A stretch of DNA of 64,000 bases from Virgisporangium aurantiacum (GTDB lineage: Bacteria; Actinomycetota; Actinomycetes; Mycobacteriales; Micromonosporaceae), in contig NZ_BOPG01000028.1 of NCBI RefSeq assembly GCF_016863635.1, positions 38,340-102,339 on the forward strand. The letters run 5' to 3'. The stretch's first letter is position 1. The number at the start of each line of letters is the position of its first letter. Position numbers and translations under genes: made by a program. This document shows positions 51,964-61,140 of the stretch, one piece after another. The notes beneath the pieces are model-generated. The model made no database searches and had not been told where the DNA came from. It worked only from the letters and a program-made list of their open reading frames with translations.

Positions 51964-53268
51964 ATGAAACGATTCCGAGCGGCCCTCACGGCCCTCACTC
52001 TCACCGTGTCCGTCGCGGTCGGCTGGGTGGCGCTGTCGCCACCGGCCGCCGCCGCGTCGCTCGTCGAGGTGACGAACTTCGGCACCAACCCGGGCGGCAT
52101 GCGCATGCACGTCTACGTGCCGGACACCCGCCCGGGCAACCCCGCGATCGTGGTCGCGATGCACGGCTGCGGCGGTTCGGGCCCGGGCTTCTACTCGGGT
52201 AGCGAGTTCGCCTCGCTGGCCGACCGGTACGGCTTCGTCGTCATCTACCCGACGGCGACGCAGCAGGCCGGCTTCGGCAACTGCTTCGACGTGTGGTCCG
52301 ACGCGTCCAAGCGACGCGGCGGCGGCAGCGACCCGATGTCGATCATGTCGATGATCACGTACGCGCAACGGCAGTACGGCGGCGATCCGCAGCGGGTGTT
52401 CGCCACCGGCAGCTCGTCCGGCGGCATGATGACCAACGCGCTGCTCGCGCTGTATCCGGACGTGTTCAAGGCCGGAGCGGCGTTCATGGGCGTCCCGTTC
52501 ACGTGTTTCGCCAACGCGGCGGACTTCCCGCCCTCGTCCAGCCGGTGCACCGGCGGCAGCATGAACCGCACACCCCAGGAATGGGGCGACGCGGTGCGCC
52601 AGGCGTACCCGGGCTACGCCGGTGCCCGTCCCCGCGTGCAGTTGTGGCACGGAACCAACGACACCCTCGTCCCCTATTCGCTTCTGCAGGAGGCGATCGA
52701 GCAGTGGACGAACGTGTTCGGCCTCAGCCAGACGCCGACCGCGACGGACACGCCGCAGGCCAACTGGAACCGGCGCCGCTACGCCGACACCTCGGGAACG
52801 GTGCAGGTGGAGGCGTACAGCATCCAGGGCGCCGGGCACAGCCTGCCGATGGGTGGCATGGCGGCGGCGGCGATCCAGTTCTTCGGGCTCGACCGGTCCA
52901 CGCCCGGGTCGCCGTCACCGTCGTCACCGTCGGCCTCGTCCGGCTCGCCGGGGACCGCCGCCTGCCGTGTCGGGTACCAGGCGGACTCGTGGTCCAACGG
53001 CTTCACCGCGACGGTCACCGTCACCAATACCGCCGGCGCGGCCATCAACGGATGGACCCTGCAATGGACCTGGCCCGGCAACCAGCGGGTGACCAACGGC
53101 TGGAACGCCACCGTCAGCCAGAGCGGCGCCGACGTGACCGCCCGCAACGCCGCGTGGAACGCCACCATCGCCGCGGGCCAGAACGTCAGCTTCGGCTTCC
53201 AGGCCACCTACAGTGGAAGCAACACCGCACCGACCCGGTTCCTGCTCAACGGCGCGGTGTGCAACTGA
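51964..53268 (+). CDS. Secreted CE1-type acetyl-xylan/feruloyl esterase with CBM2
   Basis: ATG 51964 has AAGGAGG upstream; 434 residues. The signal peptide (ALTALTLTVSVAVGWVALSPPAAAA) precedes an alpha/beta hydrolase of the PHB-depolymerase/CE1 family: MHGCGG, the nucleophile elbow GSSSGGMM, LWHGTNDTLVPY (Asp) and GAGHSLP (His). A Ser/Pro linker and a CBM2 (about 345-434, CRVGYQADSWSNGFTATV) complete it. It removes ester groups from xylan so that the upstream xylanase can act. It differs clearly from the esterase at 38833, which has a GFSYG elbow. Confidence 0.92.
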   Translation: MKRFRAALTALTLTVSVAVGWVALSPPAAAASLVEVTNFGTNPGGMRMHVYVPDTRPGNPAIVVAMHGCGGSGPGFYSGSEFASLADRYGFVVIYPTATQQAGFGNCFDVWSDASKRRGGGSDPMSIMSMITYAQRQYGGDPQRVFATGSSSGGMMTNALLALYPDVFKAGAAFMGVPFTCFANAADFPPSSSRCTGGSMNRTPQEWGDAVRQAYPGYAGARPRVQLWHGTNDTLVPYSLLQEAIEQWTNVFGLSQTPTATDTPQANWNRRRYADTSGTVQVEAYSIQGAGHSLPMGGMAAAAIQFFGLDRSTPGSPSPSSPSASSGSPGTAACRVGYQADSWSNGFTATVTVTNTAGAAINGWTLQWTWPGNQRVTNGWNATVSQSGADVTARNAAWNATIAAGQNVSFGFQATYSGSNTAPTRFLLNGAVCN

Positions 53269-53299
53269 TCCACACCCCGGGTGGCAGGAGGCCATGGTG

Positions 53300-54229
53300 A
53301 TGTCCCGGTTCCAGGTGCTTTCGGAAGGTGACGTCGATCAGTTCCTGACCACGGGCTTCGTCGCGGTGCGGGGGTGCTTCTCCCGCCGGGCGGCGGAGGA
53401 GTTCACCCGACCGGTCTGGGACCGGCTGGGGTATGCCGCCGACGACCCGTCGACCTGGGCCGAGCCGGTGGTCCACCTGGCCGGTCGGCGCAGGCTCGAC
53501 GTCCGCGACTTCGCGCCGAAGGCGTGGGGCGCGGTGTGCGACCTGGTCGGCGGCGAGGAGCGGATCAGCACCGACCGGCCGTACGTGTGGAACGACGGGT
53601 TCATCGTCAACCTGTGGCAGGGCGCCGACGAGCCGTGGGCGCCCGCCACGCCGGCCTCGCCCGGCTGGCACAAGGACGGCGACTTCTTCCGGCACTTCCT
53701 CGACTCGCCGGAGCAGGGCCTGCTGACCCTCGTGCTGTGGTCGGACGTCCGGCCCCGGGGCGGCGCGACGTTCGTCGCGGCCGACTCGGTCGGCCCGGTC
53801 GCCCGGTTCCTCGCCGCCCATCCGGAAGGGGCGTATCCCTTCCCGCAGCCGCCGGGCGTCGACGACGCACCGGTGTTGTCCTTCGCCGACCTGGCCGCCC
53901 CGTGCCGGGAGTTCGTCGAAGCCACCGGCGAAGCCGGCGACGTCTACCTCCTGCACCCCTACATCCTGCACGCCAAGTCACAGAACGTGCTCCGCCTGCC
54001 CCGGATCATCACCAATCCACCGCTGACCCTGGCCGAGCCGATGCGGTTCGACCGGCCCGATCCGGGCGAGTTCTCCCTCGTCGAACGGGCCGTGCTGCGC
54101 GCGCTCGACCGGCCGCGCTTCGAGTTCGCCCCGGCTGCCGAGCGCCAGGGGCTGGTGCCGCCGCGGGTGGCGATCCAACGGCAGCGACTGGCGGAGGAGG
54201 AGCGCCGGCTCGCCGGCAAGGCGCACTGA
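53300..54229 (+). CDS. Phytanoyl-CoA dioxygenase-like Fe(II)/2-oxoglutarate oxygenase
   Basis: ATG 53300 has GGAGG eight bases upstream (ATG 53294 is too close to it); 309 residues. The double-stranded beta-helix fold has the iron ligands in GWHKDGDFF (His, Asp) and HPYILHAKSQN (distal His); Arg in LPRIITNPP would hold 2-oxoglutarate. It is cytoplasmic with no signal peptide, and follows the esterase gene by 31 bp on the same strand. Its substrate is unknown; a small-molecule hydroxylase beside hydrolases is unexpected. It abuts the convergent LuxR gene (54229/54230). Confidence 0.85.
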   Translation: MSRFQVLSEGDVDQFLTTGFVAVRGCFSRRAAEEFTRPVWDRLGYAADDPSTWAEPVVHLAGRRRLDVRDFAPKAWGAVCDLVGGEERISTDRPYVWNDGFIVNLWQGADEPWAPATPASPGWHKDGDFFRHFLDSPEQGLLTLVLWSDVRPRGGATFVAADSVGPVARFLAAHPEGAYPFPQPPGVDDAPVLSFADLAAPCREFVEATGEAGDVYLLHPYILHAKSQNVLRLPRIITNPPLTLAEPMRFDRPDPGEFSLVERAVLRALDRPRFEFAPAAERQGLVPPRVAIQRQRLAEEERRLAGKAH

Positions 54230-56968
54230 CTAGTGCGGCAACGCCCGGTCCAGTTGGCGTCGCGAGGTGACGCCGAGCTTGCGGAACACCTTGCGCAGGT
54301 GGTAGTCGACGGTGGCGGCGCTGATGAACAGATGTTGGGCGATCTCGGCGTTCGTGGCGCCGTCGCGGGCCAGTTGGGCGACCGCCCGTTCCTGCGCGGT
54401 CAGCTCGCCGGTCGGCGGAACCGTGCGGCTGCGGGCGGTCTCGCCGGTGGCCCGCAGCTCCCGCCGGGCCCGTTCGGCGAAACCGGCGGCGCCCATCCGC
54501 TCGAACATCTCCAGCGCCGTCAGCAACGCGACCCGGGCGTCGCGGCGGCGCTTGCGGCGACGCAACCACTCGCCCAGAAGGAGATGGGCCCGGGCCAGAT
54601 CGGACCGTGACCGGGTCAGCGCGAGGTCGTGGATGGCGTCGCGGTACAGCGGCTCGGCCTTGTCATCGGACGCGAGCAGCGCGCGGGACCGGCTGTACAG
54701 GCCGGTCACGTACGGCGAGGCGCCGTCGTCGGTCCGTTCGGCGAGCCGGGCCAGGGCCCGTTCGGCGAGCAGCCGGTCACCGGAGCGCATCGCCGCCTCG
54801 ACGAGTTCGGGCAGCAGCCGGCTGTGCACATGCGTGCGGTCCTGGTCGACGAGCCGCCGCAGGATCCCGACCGCCTCGGCGTAGTCGCCCCGCGAGATGG
54901 CCAGGACGGCGAGACCGATCCACGCGGTCGACTCGCTGGCGCCGAGACCGAGCTGGCCGGACGCCTCGAGGATGAGCTGGATGTGCTCGCGGGCGCCCGG
55001 TTCACCCCGCCAGGCCACCAGCTCGGGGGAGCGGAGCACCTCCCAGTGCGCGGGGGTGGCGCCGATACCGGAACGGGCCTCGGTCAGCTCCATCAGGAAC
55101 GTCTCGGCGTCGGCCAGTTCGCCGTAGATGGCCTCGGTCAACGAGCGGCTGTAGCAGATGACGTCGAGGACTCCGAGCGCGCCGGTGCGACGGGCGACGT
55201 CCGACGCGCGTTCGAGAATGCGGTCGCGGACCCGGTCCTCCATGATGGTCGTGCAGGAGTACACCGCCGGCAGCCAGTTGCGCAGGAATTCGTCGTCCGG
55301 CGTCGATGGGTCGGCCACGGCGGCGACCGCCTGCCGGATCCGGGGCAGTGCGGCCCGGTGTCCCTCGGTCACCATCGTGCCGAGCCCGCGCAGCAGCAGG
55401 TCCACTGTGGACCGTCCGGGCTCCGGAACCAGCGCGTCGACCTGCGCGGCCAGGTCGTCGAGCGTGACGTCCCGCATGCGTTGCTCGGCGTTCAGCGCCT
55501 GTTCGAAGGCCCGCAGCAGCGCGTCCCGGGCGCGGGCCGGGTCGTGGTCGCGGAACGCGAGTGCGGCGGTCAGCCATACTGCCGCCAGTCGCGGCTGGGT
55601 GTCCGGCTCGCCGAGGTAGGTCAGCACGCCGGCCCGCACGGCGATGGCCCGGCCCCGGTCGGCCGCGTCGATGTGGTCGGGGTGCAGGCCGTCCAGCAGC
55701 GACCGCGCCTGCACCGCCGCGCCGCTCAGCAGGGCGGACTCGGCGGCGTCGATGACCCGTCCGGTACGCACCGTCCCGGGCGGGCTGAGCTCGGCCGCCC
55801 GCAGCAGGAACGCGGTGCGTGTGGCATGTCCGCCGCGGTCGCCGGCCCGCCGGGCGGTGGCGAGCAGTCCGGCGGCGACGTCCTCGTCCGGGCCGGTGGC
55901 GCCGGCGGCGAGGTGCCAGGCGCGCAGGTCGCGGTCGGCGGGCTGGATCGTCGCGTCCGCCAGTGCCCGGTGCGCGGCCCGCCGTTCCGTCCCACCGGCT
56001 CCCGCGTACACGGCGGACCGGACGAGGGGATGCCGGAACCGGACGTCCTGCCGGACCACCACCAGTCCGGCCCGCTCGGCCGGGTCGGCGGCGTCCGTCC
56101 CGATTCCGAGCGCGGCGGCCGCGGCACTGACGACGGAGAGGTCTCCGCCGGGTTCGGCGGCGGCCAGCAGCAGCCAGGTGCGGGTGGCCGCCGGCAGGCG
56201 CTCGACCCGGCGCAGGTAATGCGCCTCCAGGCGGCCGCCCAGCGGCGGCGGATCCGGCAGGAGGCGGTGTCCGGCCAGTTCCGCGCCGGACAGCTCGGCC
56301 GCCAGATCGGTGAGCGCGAGGGGATTGCCGCCGGTCGCCGCGACGATCCGGTCGGCCACCCCCGGATCGAGCGGCCCGTCGACGGCCGAGCGCAGCAGAG
56401 CGAGGGCGGGCTCGCGGGTCAGGCCCGCCAGCGCCAGCACCGGCAGGGCGTCCAGCACGGGCGGTTGCTCGGCGCCGGTGCGTACGGCGAACACCATGCC
56501 GACCCGGTCGGCGTGGATGCGTCGGGCCACGAACGCCAGCGCCGACACCGACTCCGCGTCCAGCCGATGCGCGTCGTCGACGCAGCACAGCAGCGGCGTC
56601 CGCGCGGCGACCGTCGACAGCAGCGACAGCGTGGCGAAGCCGACGAGGTACGGGTCGGGTGCCGGGCCGTCGGCCAGTCCGCACGCGATCGACAGCGCGG
56701 TCGACTGCGTGGCGGGCAGTTCATGCGGCTCGCGCAACACGGGCCGCAGCAGCCGATGCAGCCCGGCGAACGGCAGCCCCGACTCCGCACCGACACCGGC
56801 GACCCGCAGCACGCGCAGGCCGTCGGCAGCGGCCGCCACGTGCTCCAGCAGGACCGTCTTGCCGATGCCGGCATCGCCGCGCACCACCAGGACTCCGCTC
56901 AACCCGTCGCGGGCCGCCTGCACCACCGACGTGAGCGCCGTGATCTCCGCATTCCGCCCCACGAGCAC
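54230..56968 (-). CDS. LuxR family ATP-binding regulator (LAL/MalT type)
   Basis: GTG 56968 is seven bases after TACGCT on the minus strand, suggesting a leaderless transcript. The 912-residue protein has an N-terminal STAND/AAA ATPase with Walker A RGDAGIGKTVLL (about 29-40) and Walker B LLCCVDDAHRLD, a long helical sensor region, and a C-terminal LuxR helix-turn-helix (LTAQERAVAQLARDGATNAEIAQHLFIS). Such LAL proteins activate secondary metabolism or sugar genes. The target is not evident. Confidence 0.92.
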   Translation of the reverse strand: MLVGRNAEITALTSVVQAARDGLSGVLVVRGDAGIGKTVLLEHVAAAADGLRVLRVAGVGAESGLPFAGLHRLLRPVLREPHELPATQSTALSIACGLADGPAPDPYLVGFATLSLLSTVAARTPLLCCVDDAHRLDAESVSALAFVARRIHADRVGMVFAVRTGAEQPPVLDALPVLALAGLTREPALALLRSAVDGPLDPGVADRIVAATGGNPLALTDLAAELSGAELAGHRLLPDPPPLGGRLEAHYLRRVERLPAATRTWLLLAAAEPGGDLSVVSAAAAALGIGTDAADPAERAGLVVVRQDVRFRHPLVRSAVYAGAGGTERRAAHRALADATIQPADRDLRAWHLAAGATGPDEDVAAGLLATARRAGDRGGHATRTAFLLRAAELSPPGTVRTGRVIDAAESALLSGAAVQARSLLDGLHPDHIDAADRGRAIAVRAGVLTYLGEPDTQPRLAAVWLTAALAFRDHDPARARDALLRAFEQALNAEQRMRDVTLDDLAAQVDALVPEPGRSTVDLLLRGLGTMVTEGHRAALPRIRQAVAAVADPSTPDDEFLRNWLPAVYSCTTIMEDRVRDRILERASDVARRTGALGVLDVICYSRSLTEAIYGELADAETFLMELTEARSGIGATPAHWEVLRSPELVAWRGEPGAREHIQLILEASGQLGLGASESTAWIGLAVLAISRGDYAEAVGILRRLVDQDRTHVHSRLLPELVEAAMRSGDRLLAERALARLAERTDDGASPYVTGLYSRSRALLASDDKAEPLYRDAIHDLALTRSRSDLARAHLLLGEWLRRRKRRRDARVALLTALEMFERMGAAGFAERARRELRATGETARSRTVPPTGELTAQERAVAQLARDGATNAEIAQHLFISAATVDYHLRKVFRKLGVTSRRQLDRALPH

Positions 56969-57105
56969 GCGGGTCAGCGTAAACGACCTGGTGCGGCGCG
57001 CGACGCGAGCGCCACGCGGTCCCGGGACGACTACGCGATACGGGATTCGAGGCGGGCCGGGCGCGCCCGAGAATCGGGCGACGTTCGTAGACGGGAAGTG
57101 ACGCC

Positions 57106-57936
57106 ATGTCGTTCGTGTCCGCCGCCGACGGCACCCGGATCTTCTACAAGGACTGGGGTGAGGGGCGGCCGGTCGTGCTCAGCCACGGCTGGCCGCTCAA
57201 CTCCGACAGCTGGGAATCGCAGCAGCTCTTCCTGGCCGAGAACGGCTACCGCGCGATCGCCCACGACCGGCGTGGCCACGGTCGTTCCACACAGACGTGG
57301 GGCGGCAACGAGATGAACACGTACGCCGACGACCTGGCCGCCGTCATCGAGTCCCTCGACCTTCGCGACGTCACGCTGGTCGGGTTCTCCACCGGTGGCG
57401 GCGAGATAGCCCGCTACATCGGCCGGCGCGGCACGGCCCGCGTCGCCCAGGCGGTGCTTGTCTCCGCTGTACCGCCGCTGCTGCTCCAGACCGAGGACAA
57501 CCCCGGCGGCCTGCCGGTGGCGGTCTTCGACGCGATCCGGGCCGGCTCGGTGGCCGACCGCTCGCAGCTCTATCGGGACCTCGCCGACGGGCCGTTCTTC
57601 GGTCTCAACCGCCCCGGTGCGAACGTGTCCCAGGGCGTGCGGGACGCGTTCTGGCGGCAGGGCCTGCAGGCCGGGCACCGGAACGCGTACGAGTCGATCG
57701 CCGCGTTCTCGGCCACCGACTTCCGTCCGGATCTGCGGGCCTTCGACGTTCCCACCCTCGTCATCCACGGCGACGACGACCAGATCGTTCCGTTCGAGGT
57801 GGGCGGGAAGGCATCGGCCGCCCGCATTCAGGATGCGACGTTGACCGTCTACGCGGGCGCGCCGCACGGCATCACCGACACACACAAGCAGCAGTTGTCC
57901 GACGACCTGCTCACGTTTCTGAGGAGTTGGCCATGA
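57106..57936 (+). CDS. Alpha/beta hydrolase, cofactor-free haloperoxidase type
   Basis: The 276-residue protein has VVLSHGWPLNSDSWE (oxyanion loop), nucleophile elbow GFSTGGGE, acid HGDDDQIVP and His in GAPHGI, the pattern of bacterial non-heme chloroperoxidase/esterases. It is cytoplasmic. Its stop overlaps the start of the next hydrolase as ATGA, and the third gene (MBL) also overlaps, so the three are one operon. Confidence 0.9.
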   Translation: MSFVSAADGTRIFYKDWGEGRPVVLSHGWPLNSDSWESQQLFLAENGYRAIAHDRRGHGRSTQTWGGNEMNTYADDLAAVIESLDLRDVTLVGFSTGGGEIARYIGRRGTARVAQAVLVSAVPPLLLQTEDNPGGLPVAVFDAIRAGSVADRSQLYRDLADGPFFGLNRPGANVSQGVRDAFWRQGLQAGHRNAYESIAAFSATDFRPDLRAFDVPTLVIHGDDDQIVPFEVGGKASAARIQDATLTVYAGAPHGITDTHKQQLSDDLLTFLRSWP

Positions 57937-58730
57937 CCACGCCCGACACGATCGTTCTCGTCCACGGCTTCTGGGTGACGCCCCGCAGCTGGGAGAACTG
58001 GATCACGCACTACGAGGCGAAGGGTTTCCGGGTGCTCGCTCCCGGCTACCCGGGCTTCGAGGTCGAGGTGGAGGCGCTCCGGGACAACCCGGAGATCATC
58101 GTCGACGTCACCGTGCCCGCGATCATCGCGAAGATCGAGGGGATCATCCGCGAGCTCGACAAGCAGCCGATCATCATGGGGCACTCGGCGGGTGGCGCGT
58201 TCACCCAGATCCTGCTCGACCACGGGTTCGGCGCGGCCGGTGTCGCGCTGAACTCGGCTCCGACCGAAGGCGTGCGGGTGGTGCCGCTGTCGCAGGTGAA
58301 GTCCACGTTCCCGGTGTTGAAGAGCCCGGCCAACAGGCACAAGGCGGTCGGGCTGTCGTTGGCGGAGTGGACGTACGCGTTCACGAACACGTTCACCGAG
58401 GACGAGTCGCTGGCGCTGTACGAGCGGTACCACATTCCGGCGAACGGCGGCATCCTCTGGGGTAGCGTGCTGGCCAACTTCCAGCCCGGCCACCAGGACA
58501 CGTGGGTTGACTACCACAACGACGACCGGGCGCCGCTGTTGTTCGTCTCCGGAAGCGAGGACCACATCATGCCGCCGGCGATCCAGAAGTCGAACGCCAA
58601 GCACTACAAGTCGAACACCGTCACCGAGGTCAAGGAGTACGAGGGGTACGCCCACCTGCTGCCGGCCCAGAGCGGCTGGGAGAAGATCGCCGACGAGGTC
58701 CTCGACTGGGCCCTGACCCATGCCCGCTGA
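57933..58730 (+). CDS. Alpha/beta hydrolase
   Basis: ATG 57933 overlaps the previous stop, with GAGGAG nine bases upstream; 265 residues. The motifs are VLVHGFWVTPRSWE, IIMGHSAGGAFTQ (nucleophile Ser), FVSGSEDHIMPP (acid) and GYAHLLPAQ (His). It is of the same fold as the upstream protein but distantly related, closest in style to lactone- or ester-hydrolysing 'alpha/beta hydrolase fold' proteins. The substrate is unknown. Confidence 0.88.
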   Translation: MTTPDTIVLVHGFWVTPRSWENWITHYEAKGFRVLAPGYPGFEVEVEALRDNPEIIVDVTVPAIIAKIEGIIRELDKQPIIMGHSAGGAFTQILLDHGFGAAGVALNSAPTEGVRVVPLSQVKSTFPVLKSPANRHKAVGLSLAEWTYAFTNTFTEDESLALYERYHIPANGGILWGSVLANFQPGHQDTWVDYHNDDRAPLLFVSGSEDHIMPPAIQKSNAKHYKSNTVTEVKEYEGYAHLLPAQSGWEKIADEVLDWALTHAR

Positions 58731-59526
58731 GGGGCCCGCCGATGTGCGCGTGACCCACATCGGTGGGCCGACCGCGCTCATCGAGGTGGCCGGCTGGCGG
58801 CTGCTGACCGATCCGACGTTCGACCCGGCCGGGCGCACCTACGCGTTCGGCTGGGGCACCTCGTCGCGCAAGCTCACCGACCCGGCGCTCGCCGTGGACG
58901 CGCTCGGACCGATCGACGCGGTCCTGCTGACCCACGACCACCACGGCGACAATCTCGACGACGCCGGCCGCGGGTTGCTCCCGTCGGCCGGGGTCGTGGT
59001 CACCACCGAGTCGGGTGCGGTCCGGCTCGGCGGCGGCGCCCGCGGTCTCGCGCCGTGGGCGACCACCACACTGGACGGTCCGGGCCGGCCGGCGATCACG
59101 GTCACCGCCACCCCGTGCCGGCACGGCCCGCCGTTGAGCCGGCCCATCGTCGGCGACGTCGTCGGGTTCGCCCTGAGCTGGGACGGACAACGGCACGGCG
59201 CCCTGTGGATCTCCGGCGACACCGTCCTGTACGGCGGCGTACGGCAGGTCGCCGACCGTGTTCCGATCGGGCTGGCCCTGCTGCACCTCGGCGGCGTCCG
59301 GTTCCCCGTCACCGGTCCGATCCGCTACACCATGACCGCCCGTGACGCGGTCACCCTGATCGGCCGGGTCCGCCCGCACACCGTCGTGCCCGTGCACTAC
59401 GAAGGCTGGAAACACTTCCGGCAACGCCGCGCCGCCATCGAGCGCGAGTTCGCCACCGCGCCACCCGACATCCGCGACCGGATCCGCTGGCTACCGATCG
59501 GCACCCCGACCGACCTGCGGACCTGA
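58720..59526 (+). CDS. MBL-fold metallo-hydrolase
   Basis: ATG 58720 lies inside the end of the previous gene (11-nt overlap); 268 residues. The metallo-beta-lactamase signature is THDHHGDNLD (HxHxxD), with further metal ligands in CRHGPP, SGDTVLYGG (Asp) and VPVHYEGW (His). This UlaG/NAPE-PLD-like type hydrolyses phosphodiesters or lactones. It shares an operon with two hydrolases, pointing to a small catabolic or detoxifying unit. Confidence 0.88.
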   Translation: MPAEGPADVRVTHIGGPTALIEVAGWRLLTDPTFDPAGRTYAFGWGTSSRKLTDPALAVDALGPIDAVLLTHDHHGDNLDDAGRGLLPSAGVVVTTESGAVRLGGGARGLAPWATTTLDGPGRPAITVTATPCRHGPPLSRPIVGDVVGFALSWDGQRHGALWISGDTVLYGGVRQVADRVPIGLALLHLGGVRFPVTGPIRYTMTARDAVTLIGRVRPHTVVPVHYEGWKHFRQRRAAIEREFATAPPDIRDRIRWLPIGTPTDLRT

Positions 59527-59542
59527 GACAAGAAACGGCTCG

Positions 59543-60544
59543 TCACGCGGCGGGGGACTGCCGGTACGTCGCGATCAGTTGGTCCATCACCGCGTCGAGA
59601 CGCTCGTCGACGACCTGCCGCGCGGGATCCTCGTCGTGCCAGGCGACGATCTCCCGGGCGCCCTGGTGGAACGGGATCGTCGCGGTGTAACCGGGCACGA
59701 CCGAGCGGAGCTTCGCGTTGTCGAAGATCATGGAGTGGGCCTTGTCGCCGAGGAGTCCCGCGCCCCACTCGGGGTCGGCGGCGGCGATGGCGTCGGACGG
59801 TACGTGCACGATGCGGGGCGTGACGCCGGCCGCCGCGGCGAGGGCTTCGACGATCTGGTTCCAGGTCGGTGCGTCGTCGGAGGTGATGTGGAACGCTTCG
59901 CCGAGCGTGCGGGGGTGACCGAGCAGCGGCACGAAGCCCTTGGCGAAGTCCTCGTGGTGGGTCAGCGTCCACAACGACGTCCCGTCGCCGTGCACCACGA
60001 CCTCCTTGTTCTGACGCATCCGGGCCATCGCCGTCCAGCCGCCGTCGAGCGGCACCAGCGTCCGGTCGTACGTGTGGGAGGGCCGGACGATCGTCGCGGG
60101 GAAGCCCTCCGCCCGGTACGCGGCGACGAGGAGGTCCTCGCAGGCGATCTTGTCGCGGGAGTACCGCCAGTGCGGGTTCCTCAGCGGTGTGGACTCCACG
60201 ACCGGGACCCGCGCCGGCGGGGTCTGGTAGGCCGATGCCGAGCTGATGAAGACGTACTGCCCCGTACGGGCGCGAAAGAGGTCGATGTCGGTCTGGACGT
60301 GCTCCGGGGTGAACGCCACCCAGTCGACGACCGCGTCGAACTCGAGTCCCCCGAGCGCGTCCTTGACCGAGGCCGGGTCACGGATGTCGCCGCGCAGCAC
60401 GGTGGCGCCGGCGGGCACCGGGCGCGGTCCACCGTTGCTCCGCTTGAGCAGGTGGAGATCGATACCGTGTGCGACGGCGAGCCGGGAACAGGCCGAGCTG
60501 ATGATGCCGCTGCCGCCGACGAACAGAACCTTCAGAGCAGTCAT
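59543..60544 (-). CDS. NAD-dependent epimerase/reductase (extended SDR)
   Basis: The 333-residue protein has the nucleotide motif VLFVGGSGIISSA at the N-terminus and catalytic SSAS...RYSRDK (Tyr-xxx-Lys), with C-terminal substrate-binding helices. It resembles isoflavone-reductase-like or CSP41-type extended SDRs, whose glycine motif is GGxGxIS. Substrate is unknown. ATG 60544 lies six bases after a minus-strand TAACGT that overlaps the -10 of the divergent acetyltransferase gene. Confidence 0.9.
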   Translation of the reverse strand: MTALKVLFVGGSGIISSACSRLAVAHGIDLHLLKRSNGGPRPVPAGATVLRGDIRDPASVKDALGGLEFDAVVDWVAFTPEHVQTDIDLFRARTGQYVFISSASAYQTPPARVPVVESTPLRNPHWRYSRDKIACEDLLVAAYRAEGFPATIVRPSHTYDRTLVPLDGGWTAMARMRQNKEVVVHGDGTSLWTLTHHEDFAKGFVPLLGHPRTLGEAFHITSDDAPTWNQIVEALAAAAGVTPRIVHVPSDAIAAADPEWGAGLLGDKAHSMIFDNAKLRSVVPGYTATIPFHQGAREIVAWHDEDPARQVVDERLDAVMDQLIATYRQSPAA

Positions 60545-60550
60545 GCCCCC

Positions 60551-60560
60551 ACGTTAGTGT
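60551..60560. promoter_or_regulatory. Overlapping divergent -10 boxes
   Basis: The 10-mer ACGTTAGTGT contains TAACGT (minus strand, 60556-60551) six bases before ATG 60544 and TAGTGT (plus strand, 60555-60560) seven bases before ATG 60568. Only 23 bp separate the two start codons. Confidence 0.5.
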
Positions 60561-60567
60561 CGGTCGC

Positions 60568-61122
60568 ATGACTGACGGGGACGAAGTTCGGCTGCGGCCG
60601 GTCATCGAGTCGGATCTGGAGATGTTCCGGCGGTTCCTGACGGAGCCGTTCCTCATCGGGCCGGACTGGTCCGGGTTCAAGGACGCGCAACAGCCGGGCC
60701 GTCGGTTCGCCCAGGACGGATACCTCGGCGAGGACGACGGCCGGCTCGTCGTCGACGTGCGGGAGCAGGCGTGCGGGTTCGTGGGCTACCACCAGGGGGT
60801 CTACAGCGGCATGGCCAGGTACTGGGAGATCGGCATCGTGCTGCTACCGGAGTGGCGCGGCAAGGGCGTCGGCTGGCGGGCCCAGGCGTTGCTGACCGAC
60901 TACCTGTTCAGCCACAGCCCGGCGCAGCGGATCCAGGCCGGTACCCACGCCGAGAACGTCGCCGAGCAGAAGTCCCTGGTGAAAGCCGGCTTCCAGCTCG
61001 AGGGCGTGGTGCGGGCGTGTGAGTTCCGGGCCGGGGCGTGGCGCGACGGATACCTGTACAGCCGGCTGCGCGACGACCCCGCACCCGCCGTCACCCCGTT
61101 GCCCGCTCACCCGGCGACCTGA
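60568..61122 (+). CDS. GNAT family N-acetyltransferase
   Basis: The 184-residue protein has the RimJ/RimL-like GNAT pattern: VRLRPVIESDLEMF at the start, WEIGIVLLPEWRGKGVGWRAQ (acetyl-CoA pyrophosphate loop) and AGTHAENVAEQKSLVKAGFQLEGV (motif B). No ribosome site is present; a -10 box seven bases upstream suggests a leaderless message. The acceptor is unknown. It is divergent from the SDR gene across 23 bp. Confidence 0.9.
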   Translation: MTDGDEVRLRPVIESDLEMFRRFLTEPFLIGPDWSGFKDAQQPGRRFAQDGYLGEDDGRLVVDVREQACGFVGYHQGVYSGMARYWEIGIVLLPEWRGKGVGWRAQALLTDYLFSHSPAQRIQAGTHAENVAEQKSLVKAGFQLEGVVRACEFRAGAWRDGYLYSRLRDDPAPAVTPLPAHPAT

Positions 61123-61140
61123 CCCCACCCGAGCCGGTCT

